Positions 42,663 through 51,581 of a stretch of 64,000 nucleotides of DNA are shown here, in pieces. A model generated the notes under the pieces. It saw nothing but the letters and a program-made list of their open reading frames with translations, made no database searches and was not told the DNA's origin. Each line of letters starts with the position of its first letter. The stretch's first letter is position 1. The translations under genes were made by a program, and so were the position numbers. The stretch comes from Shinella sp032095155 (GTDB taxonomy: Bacteria; Pseudomonadota; Alphaproteobacteria; Rhizobiales; Rhizobiaceae): NCBI RefSeq assembly GCF_049199905.1, contig NZ_JBLZPK010000012.1:1-64000 (forward strand). The letters run 5' to 3'.

Positions 42663-43907
42663 ATGGCACGCATCCAAGCCAATCATCTGGCCCAACGGCG
42701 TATTCTACGCCCAGCCGTTTTTGCCTGCCTCCTGCCGCTGGCGGTTTCGGTTGCGCCGGCAAGCGCCCAGAACCAGGGCTACACGGTGGCCAGTGGCGAC
42801 GTGTTGCGCGTCACGGTCTATGGCGATCCGGGATTGAGCGGGTCCTTTCCCATCGGCACGGACGGCACGATCGGCTATCCGCTGCTCGGCAACGTCGCCG
42901 TGACCGGCAAGGGCGTCGACGAGGTCCGCCAGGCCATTGATGCCGGGCTGAAGGAGCATATCGCCAATCTGTCGGTCGCGGTCGTCGTGGAGGCCTATGC
43001 GCCGGTCTTCGTCGTGGGCGAAGTCCAGAAGCCCGGGCGCTACGAGTTCCGTCCCGGCATGATCGCGCTCGAGCTTTTCGCGCTGGGTGGCGGGCAGAAA
43101 GAGGTGTTGGCGCAGGGCGACAATGCCGGCATGCGGCTTGCCGGACTGCGGCAGGACTATGCCGATCTCGGCGTGCAGCTTCTCGGGCAGGACGTGAAAC
43201 GGGTTCGCCTCGAGGCGGAGCTGAACGGCCAGCCCTTCACCTATCTGCCGAGTGAGGAGATCGGCACCCCGGACCCGCGCATCGTCCGCCAGGTCGTGGA
43301 TGCCGAGCGCACGCTGTTCGAGCTGCGCCGTGCGGCGCTCGACGCCGAGCTGAAAAGTCTGGAGCAGCAGAAGCTCGGCTATCTCGACGAGATCGACACG
43401 CTGGAGAAGAGCGGCAAGCTGCGCGACGGCGAGCTCACCTTGCTGGACGAGGACGTCAAGCTCGCCCAGAGCATGGTGGAGCGCGGTTTGACGCCGAAGA
43501 CGCAGCTGCGTGACAAGCAGCGGGAGATATCGGCGACCAACCGCGACGTGCTGGAATTCGGCTCCTTCCTCGCCCGCGCCCGGCAGAACCTGACGGTGAT
43601 CGACGGCCGTCTCAAGTCGCTGCGCGGGCAGCGCCGCGGCGAGGTGGCGGCGGAGTTGCGCGAATTGAACATCGATATCCTGCGTCTTCGCCGCAAGATG
43701 ACCTACAGCCTGCAGGCGATGGCCGAGGCTGGCATCGCCTTTGACAAGAAGGACGGAACGCGACAGGCGGCCTATCGCTTCTCCGCCGTGCGGATGGTGG
43801 ATGGAAAGTACAGCGAAGTCACGGTCGGCCAGACCGACCCGGTGCGCGCCGGCGACATCCTGCGGGTGAGCCTTGTCCTTGACGAAGGTGACGTTGCGGC
43901 GCGCTGA
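42663..43907 (+). CDS. Polysaccharide export protein (Wza/ExoF-like) with coiled coil
   Basis: 414 residues. Signal peptide at about 1-36 (LLPLAVSVAPASAQ). No lipobox Cys is apparent. A Poly_export domain is at 38-115 (YTVASGDVLRVTVYGDPGLSG) and an SLBB domain at 116-165 (VFVVGEVQKPGRYEFRPGM). A long coiled coil lies at about 215-355, and the C-terminus resembles a second SLBB-like strand pair. Sinorhizobium ExoF shares this architecture. It forms the periplasmic/outer-membrane path for the polymer. It lies 12 bp after wzz and converges on the GT2 gene with 2 bp between. Confidence 0.88.
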   Translation: MARIQANHLAQRRILRPAVFACLLPLAVSVAPASAQNQGYTVASGDVLRVTVYGDPGLSGSFPIGTDGTIGYPLLGNVAVTGKGVDEVRQAIDAGLKEHIANLSVAVVVEAYAPVFVVGEVQKPGRYEFRPGMIALELFALGGGQKEVLAQGDNAGMRLAGLRQDYADLGVQLLGQDVKRVRLEAELNGQPFTYLPSEEIGTPDPRIVRQVVDAERTLFELRRAALDAELKSLEQQKLGYLDEIDTLEKSGKLRDGELTLLDEDVKLAQSMVERGLTPKTQLRDKQREISATNRDVLEFGSFLARARQNLTVIDGRLKSLRGQRRGEVAAELRELNIDILRLRRKMTYSLQAMAEAGIAFDKKDGTRQAAYRFSAVRMVDGKYSEVTVGQTDPVRAGDILRVSLVLDEGDVAAR

Positions 43908-43909
43908 GG

Positions 43910-44881
43910 CTATCGCAGGACCTTTGTGAGAAGGGAGCGCATGCGCGGCACCGTATCGGGCCGGTGCAGCAGATAGCCGAGCGGCGGCAGCAAGGCGGTG
44001 GCCGGCGCCATGCGGAAGGCGAGCATCAGCAGCTTCCACGCCTCCCTGTTTCCCCGGAGCGCATGCGACACAGCCGACCAATAGGCGCGCTCGGCAATGC
44101 CGCGCCGGGCGCGGCGGCGCAACGTCTCCGCCCCGTCGAGCCACCGTCCCTCATGGTAGAAGAAACTCTCGGCCGCCTCCGCCGTATGGCGGATGTGCAG
44201 GGTCTGGTGCGCCCAAAGGTCCGTCGACCGGTTCGCATCGTGCGAACGGATGCCCGCCTGGATGCAATCCAGTTCGGCGACGGTTCCGTGCAAGGCAAGC
44301 CGCAGCCAGAGTTCGTAATCGTCGCTGTGCGGCAGGGCCGGCCGATAGTGGCCGGCGCGTTTCTGCACGCTCGTGCGCACGACGATGGACGGTCCGGGAA
44401 TCTGGAAGACGCCGAGGCGGCAGAAACGCTCGATGAAGGCCCGCCCCGTCATCAGCGTCACCGGCGGGGCGGCGGGCTGCGCTTCGATGTCGGGGATCGG
44501 CACGTCGCCCCGGATCGCCACGTCGCGGCCGTAGGAGAAGGCGATGCCGCGGTCCCGTTCCATGACGGAGGTTGCCCGGCGCAGCGCGCCCGGCACCAGG
44601 AAATCGTCGGCGAAGAGCAGGAGAAAGTAATCGGCCCGCGCCCAGTCGATCCCCGCATTGAAAGAGGCATGTGGCCCGAGGTTTTCCGGCCGCAGCAGCA
44701 GCTCCACCCGCGGGTCGCAAAATGCGAGCCGCTCGGCGACCGCGACGCTGTCGTCCGTCGAGGCATTGTCGACGATCAGGACGCGCACATCGTGCATGTC
44801 CTGCGAGAGCACGCTTTTCACGCAGGCTTCGAGATAACGGCCGTAATTGTAGTTCGGAATGACGACGTCGACGCTCGGCAT
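43910..44881 (-). CDS. Glycosyltransferase family 2
   Basis: 323 residues. The GT-A domain begins PSVDVVIPNYNYGRYLEAC, with VDNASTDDS and LLFADDFLVPG (DxD-like) and the acceptor-side ED region in PHSDDYELWLRLAL. It is cytosolic with a basic C-terminus that may bind the membrane. It should add one sugar of the repeat unit. It lies 3 bp after the wzx gene and is co-transcribed with it. Confidence 0.87.
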   Translation of the reverse strand: MPSVDVVIPNYNYGRYLEACVKSVLSQDMHDVRVLIVDNASTDDSVAVAERLAFCDPRVELLLRPENLGPHASFNAGIDWARADYFLLLFADDFLVPGALRRATSVMERDRGIAFSYGRDVAIRGDVPIPDIEAQPAAPPVTLMTGRAFIERFCRLGVFQIPGPSIVVRTSVQKRAGHYRPALPHSDDYELWLRLALHGTVAELDCIQAGIRSHDANRSTDLWAHQTLHIRHTAEAAESFFYHEGRWLDGAETLRRRARRGIAERAYWSAVSHALRGNREAWKLLMLAFRMAPATALLPPLGYLLHRPDTVPRMRSLLTKVLR

Positions 44882-44884
44882 GGC

Positions 44885-46360
44885 TCAGGCCCCCGATGCG
44901 ACGAGAAACCGGCGCAGGCGGCGGGCATGGTCGCGGCCGGCGGCGAACAGGATGTGCAGTTCGACGAGGAACGGGTGGCGCGTGGCGAGCAGCCCGATCA
45001 GCCAGCCGATGCCGGCAAGGAGGATCGCGGCGCAAAAGCCAGGCAGGCCCGCGTCTGGATGTCCGGGCAGTGCCAGCAGCACGACCGGCCCTGCCAGCGA
45101 GAAACCGGTGACGACGGCGCTCGGCATCAGCGCCGTGAGAAGGCCAAGCAGGGAAAAGCGAACGTGGCGATGCACGAAGACGAGCGCGACCAGCATCTGG
45201 AGGGGAAGCGAGACGAACTGGCTGAGCGCCATTGCCATCACACCGTAGAGGCTGGCGGCGCAAAGGATGCCGGCGGCAAAGCAGCGCGAGACAAGGCTTG
45301 CGAGGAACGCGTCCCGGTTCCGGCCGAGCGCCAGGAGAAGCGGCCCCGTCACGATGACGGGCAGCCAGAAGACGGCGGCAAGCGCCAGAACGCGCACGAC
45401 CGGCACGGCCTGCGCCCATTGCGGGCCGAGCACGATGCCCACGATCGACGGCGCGAGAAGCGAGATCAGCGCCGCACCCGGCCAGTAGAGAACCGACAGA
45501 TAGGCGAGCACGCCGAGATAGGTCTTCTCGATGTCGCGCCCCTCCCGCACGCGGCTTGCCAGCGCCGGAAAGGCCATGCTGTGGAAGGCCGACATGATGA
45601 TGCGGTCGGGTATGCCGCACAGGGCATTCGATCGGTTGTAGAGCGCGACCGATGTCATCGAGGCGATGCGGCCGAGGATCAGCTGCGGCACGGTCTCGTG
45701 GATGCGCTCCACCACGAGTGCGGCCCCCTTGAACAGGCCGAAGGCCAGCACCTCGCGCCAGCGCGCAAGGCCGGGGCGGAAGATCGCCCCTGCGGGGAAC
45801 GGCGAACAGGCAACGGCCAGCACCGCGAGCGTGAGCGACCCCGCAAGCATGCCCCATGCGAAACTGACGGGACCGAAGCCGAGGATGGCGAGCGCGATCG
45901 TGGCAAGCGCGGTCGTCAGCGAAACCGCCGTGCGGATGCAGGCGAGCGCGCCAAAACCCATCTCGCGCCGGAGCAGGGCGATGACGGGCTGGGCGAGGGA
46001 CTCGGCGAGCCCCGCTGCCGCAGCGAGCAAAAGGAAGAAGGAGAGGTCCGGCGCGGCATAGAAGCGGGCAACGAGGCCCGACAGGGCGACGAGGGCGGCC
46101 GCGATCACCGCGCTGACGGCGACCTGAAGCGTCAGCGCGGTGCGCAGCGCCTCGGCATCGACGGTGTTGCGCTGGATAAGGAATTCCGGCGTGACGAATT
46201 CGCGGGCGGAGAAGGCGACGACGGCGATTGCCAGACCCGTCACCGCCTCGCCGATTTCGCCCGGCGTCAGGATGCGGGCCATGATCACCAGCACCGTGAA
46301 ATTGATGAGCAGCGCGAAATACTGCTCCAGCGATGCCATCACATAAGCGCGTCGGACCAT
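44885..46360 (-). CDS. Wzx-type oligosaccharide flippase
   Basis: 491 residues from ATG 46360 (MVRRAYVMASLEQYFALLIN); a frame open to 46495 has a hydrophilic, unrelated start. About 12-14 hydrophobic segments spread evenly, as in the MVF/PST superfamily. The first helix region FALLINFTVLVIMARILTPGEIGEAV is typical of polysaccharide flippases, which turn undecaprenyl-linked repeat units to the periplasmic face. It lies upstream of a GT2 gene and downstream of the pyruvyl transferase gene, about 110 bp away. Confidence 0.87.
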   Translation of the reverse strand: MVRRAYVMASLEQYFALLINFTVLVIMARILTPGEIGEAVTGLAIAVVAFSAREFVTPEFLIQRNTVDAEALRTALTLQVAVSAVIAAALVALSGLVARFYAAPDLSFFLLLAAAAGLAESLAQPVIALLRREMGFGALACIRTAVSLTTALATIALAILGFGPVSFAWGMLAGSLTLAVLAVACSPFPAGAIFRPGLARWREVLAFGLFKGAALVVERIHETVPQLILGRIASMTSVALYNRSNALCGIPDRIIMSAFHSMAFPALASRVREGRDIEKTYLGVLAYLSVLYWPGAALISLLAPSIVGIVLGPQWAQAVPVVRVLALAAVFWLPVIVTGPLLLALGRNRDAFLASLVSRCFAAGILCAASLYGVMAMALSQFVSLPLQMLVALVFVHRHVRFSLLGLLTALMPSAVVTGFSLAGPVVLLALPGHPDAGLPGFCAAILLAGIGWLIGLLATRHPFLVELHILFAAGRDHARRLRRFLVASGA

Positions 46361-46468
46361 GCTGCTCACGCTTTCGGGAAAGGGCTGGGGGCTTCTGGTT
46401 TCTGGGGCATGGGCTTCACTCCGCAGGTTGCAACGAGGATAGGCGCATGGCGGACGGTGGCCACTTGT

Positions 46469-46482
46469 CCATTCAGCGTAGG
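46469..46482 (-). promoter_or_regulatory. Weak candidate EPS-box upstream of wzx
   Basis: On the minus strand CCTACGCTGAATGG matches 9 of 14 positions, including the full CCTACGC half. It lies 109 bp before the wzx start, the same distance range as better copies, and overlaps the end of the pyruvyl transferase gene. Confidence 0.25.
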
Positions 46483-47708
46483 GCATCCTGTGCAAGGGGT
46501 AGGTTTTTCCCGCCGCGAGCGACCAGCACCTGTGCTAGAAGCAGGTCCTGCTGGCGGACAAGCTCCGAGCGGATCGCCGCGTTGCGGCGGGCAATCGCGC
46601 TTTCGGCGGCGGCAAGGTCGGCGAGCACGGTGTCCACCTGCCGCAGGACCTCACCGACGTCGAAGGTCTCGATATGCTGGCAGAAATCGGCTCGGCCGAA
46701 TTCGGTCATGAGCTCGTCGCTCTTTTCCGCATAGCCGAGCGACAGCGCCGGCCGGTCGAGCTTGAGGGTGCAGAGCAGGTTGTGAAAGCGCGAGACGATG
46801 GCGAGATCGACCTTCAGGATCTCATCCATGACCGCATGCAGCGAGACGGTGCGGGCGGCCGAAAGGTGGCCGTGGGTGCCGTTTTCCGGGAGGGCGGCGA
46901 GGATATCGTCGAGGGCCCGCTCATCGGATGTGTCGCCCATGAAGAGGCGCACGTCATGCCCGTCGTCGAGCAGCCGGCGCGCGATCGCCGCGATCTTGTC
47001 CACATAGGTGCGGTAGATGGCGTCGCCGTCCGCATGGTCGCGCTCCCATCCCCGATACCGCATGACGCCGATGCCGATCGTCGCGGGTTTTTGCCGGCGC
47101 AGCTTGTCGTCGGAGCGGACGGGCTCGCGCAATCCGAAGGCGAGGTCGGGGAAACGGTGGTCCGAAGCGGTGTCGATGCCCAGGCCCTGGACGTACCGGA
47201 GGGAAAAGTCGTCGCGGTAGGAGCGGTAGCTGGCCATTCGCGCCGCGGATGTGAGGAACCATCGGCTGAGCGCGCCACGGATCGGGCCGGCGCCGATGCT
47301 GACGAAGGCGATGCGGGCGCCGCGCAGCCGTGCGGCAAGGCACCACCAATAGATGATGAACGGCCAGCCGAACGGCGTCTCCTGGAAATCGTCGAGGATG
47401 CCCGTCCCGGGGACGACCATCACATCGACGCCGCCGAGCACCCGCAGGACCGACACGAGGCCGGCGATCCGCCCATGGATCCGCCCGAGCCTTCTATCGA
47501 ACCAGCGCAGCAACGGGTGGACGAAGGCCGCGCCGCGAAGGCCGGTCACCTCAAGCGCGAAGCGCTCGCCGATCGCCACGGGATTGGAGCAGATGCACAG
47601 CAGGGCCGCATCGGGGCACGCACGGCGCAGGAAGACGAGCATTGCTTCCAGCGAGCCGTCATTTCCCGAGTTTCCGGACCCGAACTGCCCGAGCAAGGCG
47701 ATCTTCAT
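46473..47708 (-). CDS. Polysaccharide pyruvyl transferase
   Basis: 411 residues from ATG 47708; the longer frame beginning at 48155 lacks support. MKIALLGQFGSGNSGNDGSLEAML and VDVMVVPGTGILDDFQ match the PS_pyruv_trans (CsaB/WcaK/ExoV) fold, with SRFHNLLCTLKL toward the C-terminus. It transfers pyruvate from phosphoenolpyruvate to form a ketal on an EPS sugar, which makes the polymer acidic. It is divergent from the GT4 gene at 47927, with an EPS-box between the two. Confidence 0.9.
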   Translation of the reverse strand: MKIALLGQFGSGNSGNDGSLEAMLVFLRRACPDAALLCICSNPVAIGERFALEVTGLRGAAFVHPLLRWFDRRLGRIHGRIAGLVSVLRVLGGVDVMVVPGTGILDDFQETPFGWPFIIYWWCLAARLRGARIAFVSIGAGPIRGALSRWFLTSAARMASYRSYRDDFSLRYVQGLGIDTASDHRFPDLAFGLREPVRSDDKLRRQKPATIGIGVMRYRGWERDHADGDAIYRTYVDKIAAIARRLLDDGHDVRLFMGDTSDERALDDILAALPENGTHGHLSAARTVSLHAVMDEILKVDLAIVSRFHNLLCTLKLDRPALSLGYAEKSDELMTEFGRADFCQHIETFDVGEVLRQVDTVLADLAAAESAIARRNAAIRSELVRQQDLLLAQVLVARGGKNLPLAQDALR

Positions 47709-47816
47709 GGAATGTCCACCGCTGTCGATTGGGATCTGAAGGGATTGCCAAAGCGGCCGCACTATCGCGCCGTGACGCGGTGCGGAAAACGCGGATATTC
47801 GGCGACCAGGCCTCCG

Positions 47817-47830
47817 CCGAAAGCGGTAGG
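47817..47830 (-). promoter_or_regulatory. Candidate EPS-box between pyruvyl transferase and GT4 genes
   Basis: Minus-strand CCTACCGCTTTCGG, identical over 14 bp to the copy at 34135-34122. It lies about 100 bp from each of the two divergent starts (47708 and 47927). Confidence 0.5.
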
Positions 47831-47926
47831 GAACCGACCGCCTCCTGCAAAGGGCCGCTTGCGCCCTCCAAGGCCCAGCTTCCGCGACGGCGCATCCGGT
47901 TGGACAAGGGAGGCAGAGGGCCGCCC

Positions 47927-49126
47927 ATGAAGATCGCCTATTTCGTCCTGCCGCATCTCGGCGGCACCTATACCGTGTTCCGGCACCTGCGCGCCGGCCT
48001 GGCGCCTGATGGCATCGAGCTTTGCTGGCTCGGCCTGACGCCCGCCGGGCAAGGCCTTCCCGCCGGAATGGAGCGGGAAGCCGCGTTCGGCACGCTCGTC
48101 GAGGCAACCGCTTCGGACGATGGCAAGAGCACCGCCCGCCTGATGGAGCGGGCAATCCTGGCCGGCGGCTTCGACGGCGTCGTCGTCAACGTGCTCAGCG
48201 ACCGTGTGCAGACCAATATCGTGCGCTATCTTCCCCCCTATCTCCTGCGCCTTATGGTCGTGCACAACATCACGCCGGGAACCTATGCGGCGGCGGCGGC
48301 GATCCGGCCCTATGTGCATGCGACGGTCTGCGTCTCGCAGCGCTGCCGCGACGACCTCGTAAAACGCCATCATTTCCCCGCCGGGCGCACCTTCGTCATT
48401 GCGAACGCCGTTTCCCTGGACGCCTTTCCCGCAACCGACCGGCCGGCGCGGCCGATCGGGCAGGGGCTTCGCCTCCTGTTCCTCGGGCGGATCGAGGATG
48501 CCTCGAAAGGGATCCTGTGGCTGCCCGGTATCCTGGAGCGGCTGCCTGCGTCATCGACATTGACGATCGCCGGCGATGGCCCGGATATCAAGCGGCTGAA
48601 GGCCGTCATGCCGGGGGTGACGCCGCGCGTCGTCTATGCCGGGGCCGTCGCGGCGGATGCCGTGCCGGCGCTGCTGGCCGCCCACGACATCTTCCTCATG
48701 CCGTCCCGTTACGAGGGCCTGCCGATGGCACTGGTGGAAGCCATGGCCGCCGGATGCGTGCCTGTCGCCTCGGCGCTTCGCGGCGTCACCGACATGATCG
48801 TGGAGAATGGACGGGACGGGTTGCTCTTTCCGGTCGGCGACACGGCAAGGGCCGCCGCTCTCGTCCGTGCGCTGGACAAGGATCGCGCGCAGCTTCACGG
48901 CCTTTCGCTCGGCGCGCGCCGCAAGGTCGCGGGCGCCTTCACGGTGGAACGCATGGCGGCGCAGTATGCGGCGGTGCTGCGCGATATCGCGGCAAACCCG
49001 CCGCCGCTGGCGGCCCCCCTTGCGCTGGACGGTTGGTCGATGCCGCGCGGCCTGCGGGCCGGCCTGCGCACCTTCCTGCCACGACCCCTGAAGAACTGGC
49101 TGCGGGGCGTTCGGGAGCGGCTTTGA
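47927..49126 (+). CDS. Glycosyltransferase family 4
   Basis: 399 residues from ATG 47927 with GGGAGGCAGAG upstream. GT-B fold: N-terminal half MKIAYFVLPHLGGTYTVFRH, then LLFLGRIEDASKGILWLPGI, AGDGPDIKRLK and the sugar-nucleotide motif EGLPMALVEAMAAGCVPVAS. The C-terminal 35 residues are basic and amphipathic, suggesting membrane contact. Probably one of the later sugar additions. It is followed after 30 bp by the DUF4038 gene. Confidence 0.88.
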   Translation: MKIAYFVLPHLGGTYTVFRHLRAGLAPDGIELCWLGLTPAGQGLPAGMEREAAFGTLVEATASDDGKSTARLMERAILAGGFDGVVVNVLSDRVQTNIVRYLPPYLLRLMVVHNITPGTYAAAAAIRPYVHATVCVSQRCRDDLVKRHHFPAGRTFVIANAVSLDAFPATDRPARPIGQGLRLLFLGRIEDASKGILWLPGILERLPASSTLTIAGDGPDIKRLKAVMPGVTPRVVYAGAVAADAVPALLAAHDIFLMPSRYEGLPMALVEAMAAGCVPVASALRGVTDMIVENGRDGLLFPVGDTARAAALVRALDKDRAQLHGLSLGARRKVAGAFTVERMAAQYAAVLRDIAANPPPLAAPLALDGWSMPRGLRAGLRTFLPRPLKNWLRGVRERL

Positions 49127-49156
49127 GCCGCGGTGCCGGCCAAAGGAGCGGATACG

Positions 49157-50500
49157 ATGCGAACCATTGCCTTTTCCATGCGGCTCTGCCTCGTGCTGCT
49201 TGCCTTGCTGGCCGGCCCTGCCGCGCCCGCCAGCGCCGAGGTACGCTTTCCGCTGCGCATCGCCGCCGCAGGCACCTATCTGGAGGACGCGGCCGGAAAG
49301 CCCTTCCTCATCACCGGCGATGCGGCCTGGTCGCTGATCTCGGACCTGCCGGCCGAAGAGGCCGACATCTACATCGCCGATCGCAAGGCGCGCGGCTTCA
49401 ACACCATCTTGGTCTCGCTGATCGAGCATGAATTCGCCCGCAACGCGCCGAACAATGCCGCGGATATTCCCCCGTTCCTGGTGCCCGGCGATTTTACGCG
49501 GCCGAACGACCGCTATTTCTCCGATGCCGAACATGTGCTCGACGCCGCATTCCGGGCCGGCATGCTGGTCCTGCTGGCGCCCGCCTATGCCGGCGCGAAC
49601 GGTGGGCCGCAGGGCTGGTATGCCGAGATGGCGGCCGCCGGTCCCGATGCGCTGCGCGCCTACGGGCGCTATGTTGGCAAACGCTATGCCCGCTATCCCA
49701 ATATCGTCTGGGTGCAGGGCGGCGATTACGATCCGCCGGACCGCGCGCTGGTCGAGGCGCTGGCGGAAGGCATCGCGGAGGGTGCTCCCGGTGCGATGCA
49801 GACCGTGCACGGCAACCGCGACACGACGACTGCCGCCTACTGGCCCGATGCCGGATGGCTGGCGCTCGATACGGTCTATACCTACGAGGACGTCGCCGCC
49901 GCCGTGCAGGCGCGCTATCGCGCCGGCCCGCATCGGCCTTTCTTCCTGATCGAAGCGCGCTACGAAGGCGAGCACGGGGTGGAGGCGGCCGAGATCCGCA
50001 AGATCGCTTATGGCGCCCTCCTGTCGGGCGCGAGCGGCCAGGTCTTCGGTAACAATCCCGTCTGGCATTTCGGCGGTCCCGCGCTTTACGACACGCCCGC
50101 GGGGTGGCGTGAGGCGCTTGCCAGCCCGGGGGCTGAGAGCATCGGCCATCTGGCGGACCTGTTCGCACGTTTCGACTGGTGGAAGCTGAAGCCCGATGAC
50201 GGGCGGTTCGTGCGCCATGTCGAAGGTGCGGCATCCGCCACCGCCATAACGGCCGTCGCGGGCGACGGAACCTTCGCGGTCGCTTACATCGACGGTGCCG
50301 CCGCGATCGACCTTGATCCGTCGGTTCTTACCGCACCGGCTGGGACCATCGAATGGTACGATCCCTCGACCGGAGCTAAGCTACGGTCGGAGCCCGAAGC
50401 CGATTTGCGACGAGTGGTGGTTCCTGCATTGTCGAATGCGTCGGATGTTGAAGATTGGCTTGTAGTTTTGCGGGCGGGAAAGCGGTCGCGGAGCGAATAG
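49157..50500 (+). CDS. Secreted DUF4038/apiosidase-like glycoside hydrolase
   Basis: 447 residues from ATG 49157 (AAAGGAG 9 bp before). Signal peptide at about 1-27 (LVLLALLAGPAAPASA). A TIM-barrel follows: FLITGDAAWSLISDL, NTILVSLIEHEF, VWVQGGDYDPP, FFLIEARYEGEHG with likely acidic catalytic residues. A C-terminal beta domain (putative collagen-binding-type) lies from about 350. Family members include GH140 apiosidases acting on plant or bacterial polysaccharide side chains. At the end of an EPS locus it may trim the polymer or release a bound chain. The exact substrate is unknown. Confidence 0.75.
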   Translation: MRTIAFSMRLCLVLLALLAGPAAPASAEVRFPLRIAAAGTYLEDAAGKPFLITGDAAWSLISDLPAEEADIYIADRKARGFNTILVSLIEHEFARNAPNNAADIPPFLVPGDFTRPNDRYFSDAEHVLDAAFRAGMLVLLAPAYAGANGGPQGWYAEMAAAGPDALRAYGRYVGKRYARYPNIVWVQGGDYDPPDRALVEALAEGIAEGAPGAMQTVHGNRDTTTAAYWPDAGWLALDTVYTYEDVAAAVQARYRAGPHRPFFLIEARYEGEHGVEAAEIRKIAYGALLSGASGQVFGNNPVWHFGGPALYDTPAGWREALASPGAESIGHLADLFARFDWWKLKPDDGRFVRHVEGAASATAITAVAGDGTFAVAYIDGAAAIDLDPSVLTAPAGTIEWYDPSTGAKLRSEPEADLRRVVVPALSNASDVEDWLVVLRAGKRSRSE

Positions 50501-50918
50501 AATATTCGTCTGCCCTGCATTTTTAAAGAAAGTTTCTGCCGTCTGTTCGCTCGGTCTTCGATGTGGGAGAAGGAGTGGCTTTGCCTCACAACGATACTCG
50601 CACCACCGTGTATAGTTGCAGTTTGTCGTTCAGAAGGCCGTGAAGCTGCTGTTTAATGATCGGCTCGATCGTGTTTGAAGATAGCCGCTACCGGATGCCC
50701 TTGACGTCTACCTCGTTAGGGGGCGACGCGTAATAACGATAAAGACAACCGTGGTTCTGCGTCTCGGAAAGTAGCAAGCTGCGGCCCCTGTCATCGCAGA
50801 GCAGTCGCCCTAGCAGATGTCGATCTCGAGTGTTCGTGGCGGAGCGCCTGTTTGGCGACTGGGTTGCTGGAGCGGCTGGCATCTGGTGAAAGAGTTCGCC
50901 GTCATAACGGCCGGCGAT
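50501..50918. other. Intergenic stretch with a gene remnant only
   Basis: About 420 bp with lower GC at the start (50500-50540). No intact gene is seen. A site-specific recombinase fragment (next entry) is recognisable on the minus strand. Confidence 0.4.
50688..50830 (-). pseudogene. Remnant of a serine recombinase zinc-ribbon region
   Basis: The minus-strand frame reads HLLGRLLCDDRGRSLLL, SETQNHGCLYRYYAS, then stops soon after. The pattern LxGxLxDDxG...xYRYYxS is that of the recombinase zinc beta-ribbon domain of large serine recombinases/resolvases in rhizobial mobile DNA. The catalytic domain is absent, so this is a leftover of an integrated element. Short length keeps the confidence moderate. 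Confidence 0.5.
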
Positions 50919-51206
50919 TTATGGGGTGGCGGGTGCGCCGGACTTCGGGATTTCAACATCGCGCGCCAATGCCTCATCAATTTCCGCCGCCGACACCTGC
51001 AAGAACTGCCGCTTGGCAATCTTCACCGCGATTGCGGGAATCTCAAGGTGGGTACCCACTCTCCGGTAAGACGCGAAGCTCAGGCCTTCGATCAACTCCT
51101 CGTCCACGACGAGACGGTAGGTGCCGGCTTCCAGCGGTTCAACCAGGGAATTTAGGTTGAACGGGTGCATGAAAGTAATTTCGGTTTCTGTGGTTCTTTC
51201 GGTCAT
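50919..51206 (-). CDS. Small hypothetical protein
   Basis: 95 residues with balanced, non-repetitive composition: HPFNLNSLVEPLEAGTYRL, then VVDEELIEGLSFASYRRVG and AEIDEALARD. It is probably a small beta-rich cytosolic protein; no signal peptide or membrane helix is seen. I believe it is conserved among rhizobia as an unnamed family, from memory of similar sequences. No function is known. It stands alone near mobile-element remains. Confidence 0.6.
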   Translation of the reverse strand: MTERTTETEITFMHPFNLNSLVEPLEAGTYRLVVDEELIEGLSFASYRRVGTHLEIPAIAVKIAKRQFLQVSAAEIDEALARDVEIPKSGAPATP

Positions 51207-51299
51207 TTCCGTTGATTTCCAATTTGAGCCGAACCTGGAACAAGCGATCTGCCGGGTTCTGGCGGGGATATGTGCGTGAAGACCCGCATAGGCAGGCGC

Positions 51300-51581
51300 C
51301 TATTCCAGGCGATTTGGGTTCGCCGATCCGCCCTCATTTTCCCAGACGTCGAGACCGTTGTTACGGTTCTTGTGCAGGGATGCCTGCGAAAGAGGATATC
51401 TATCGGTGCAGATCATCGCCCCTTGTATCAGGCGAACCAGATGACGGGCTTCTCTATTCTCTACGCCAGACTTGGCGGGAAGGTTCCGGGTCTCATAGTT
51501 TGCGTCCTTGAGGATTTGCCGCAAAGCGGTTCGCTGGCGGTTTGCATCCGTCAAGGCGCCTTTGAAGACAAGGATCACCAT
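51300..51581 (-). CDS. Possible small protein coupled to the 39-residue gene
   Basis: 93 residues from ATG 51581. The start overlaps the last codons of the 39-residue gene, and GAGGG lies 6 bp before it, which favours real translation. The first half (MVILVFKGALTDANRQRTA, LRQILKDANYETRNL) looks protein-like; the second half is less convincing. No family is recognised. It could be a chance frame. Confidence 0.35.
   Translation of the reverse strand: MVILVFKGALTDANRQRTALRQILKDANYETRNLPAKSGVENREARHLVRLIQGAMICTDRYPLSQASLHKNRNNGLDVWENEGGSANPNRLE

Noticed and set aside
43964..46711. Long open frame on the plus strand (about 915 codons)
   Set aside because: Antisense to the GT2 and wzx genes; His/Arg/Gln-rich low-complexity product with no family features.
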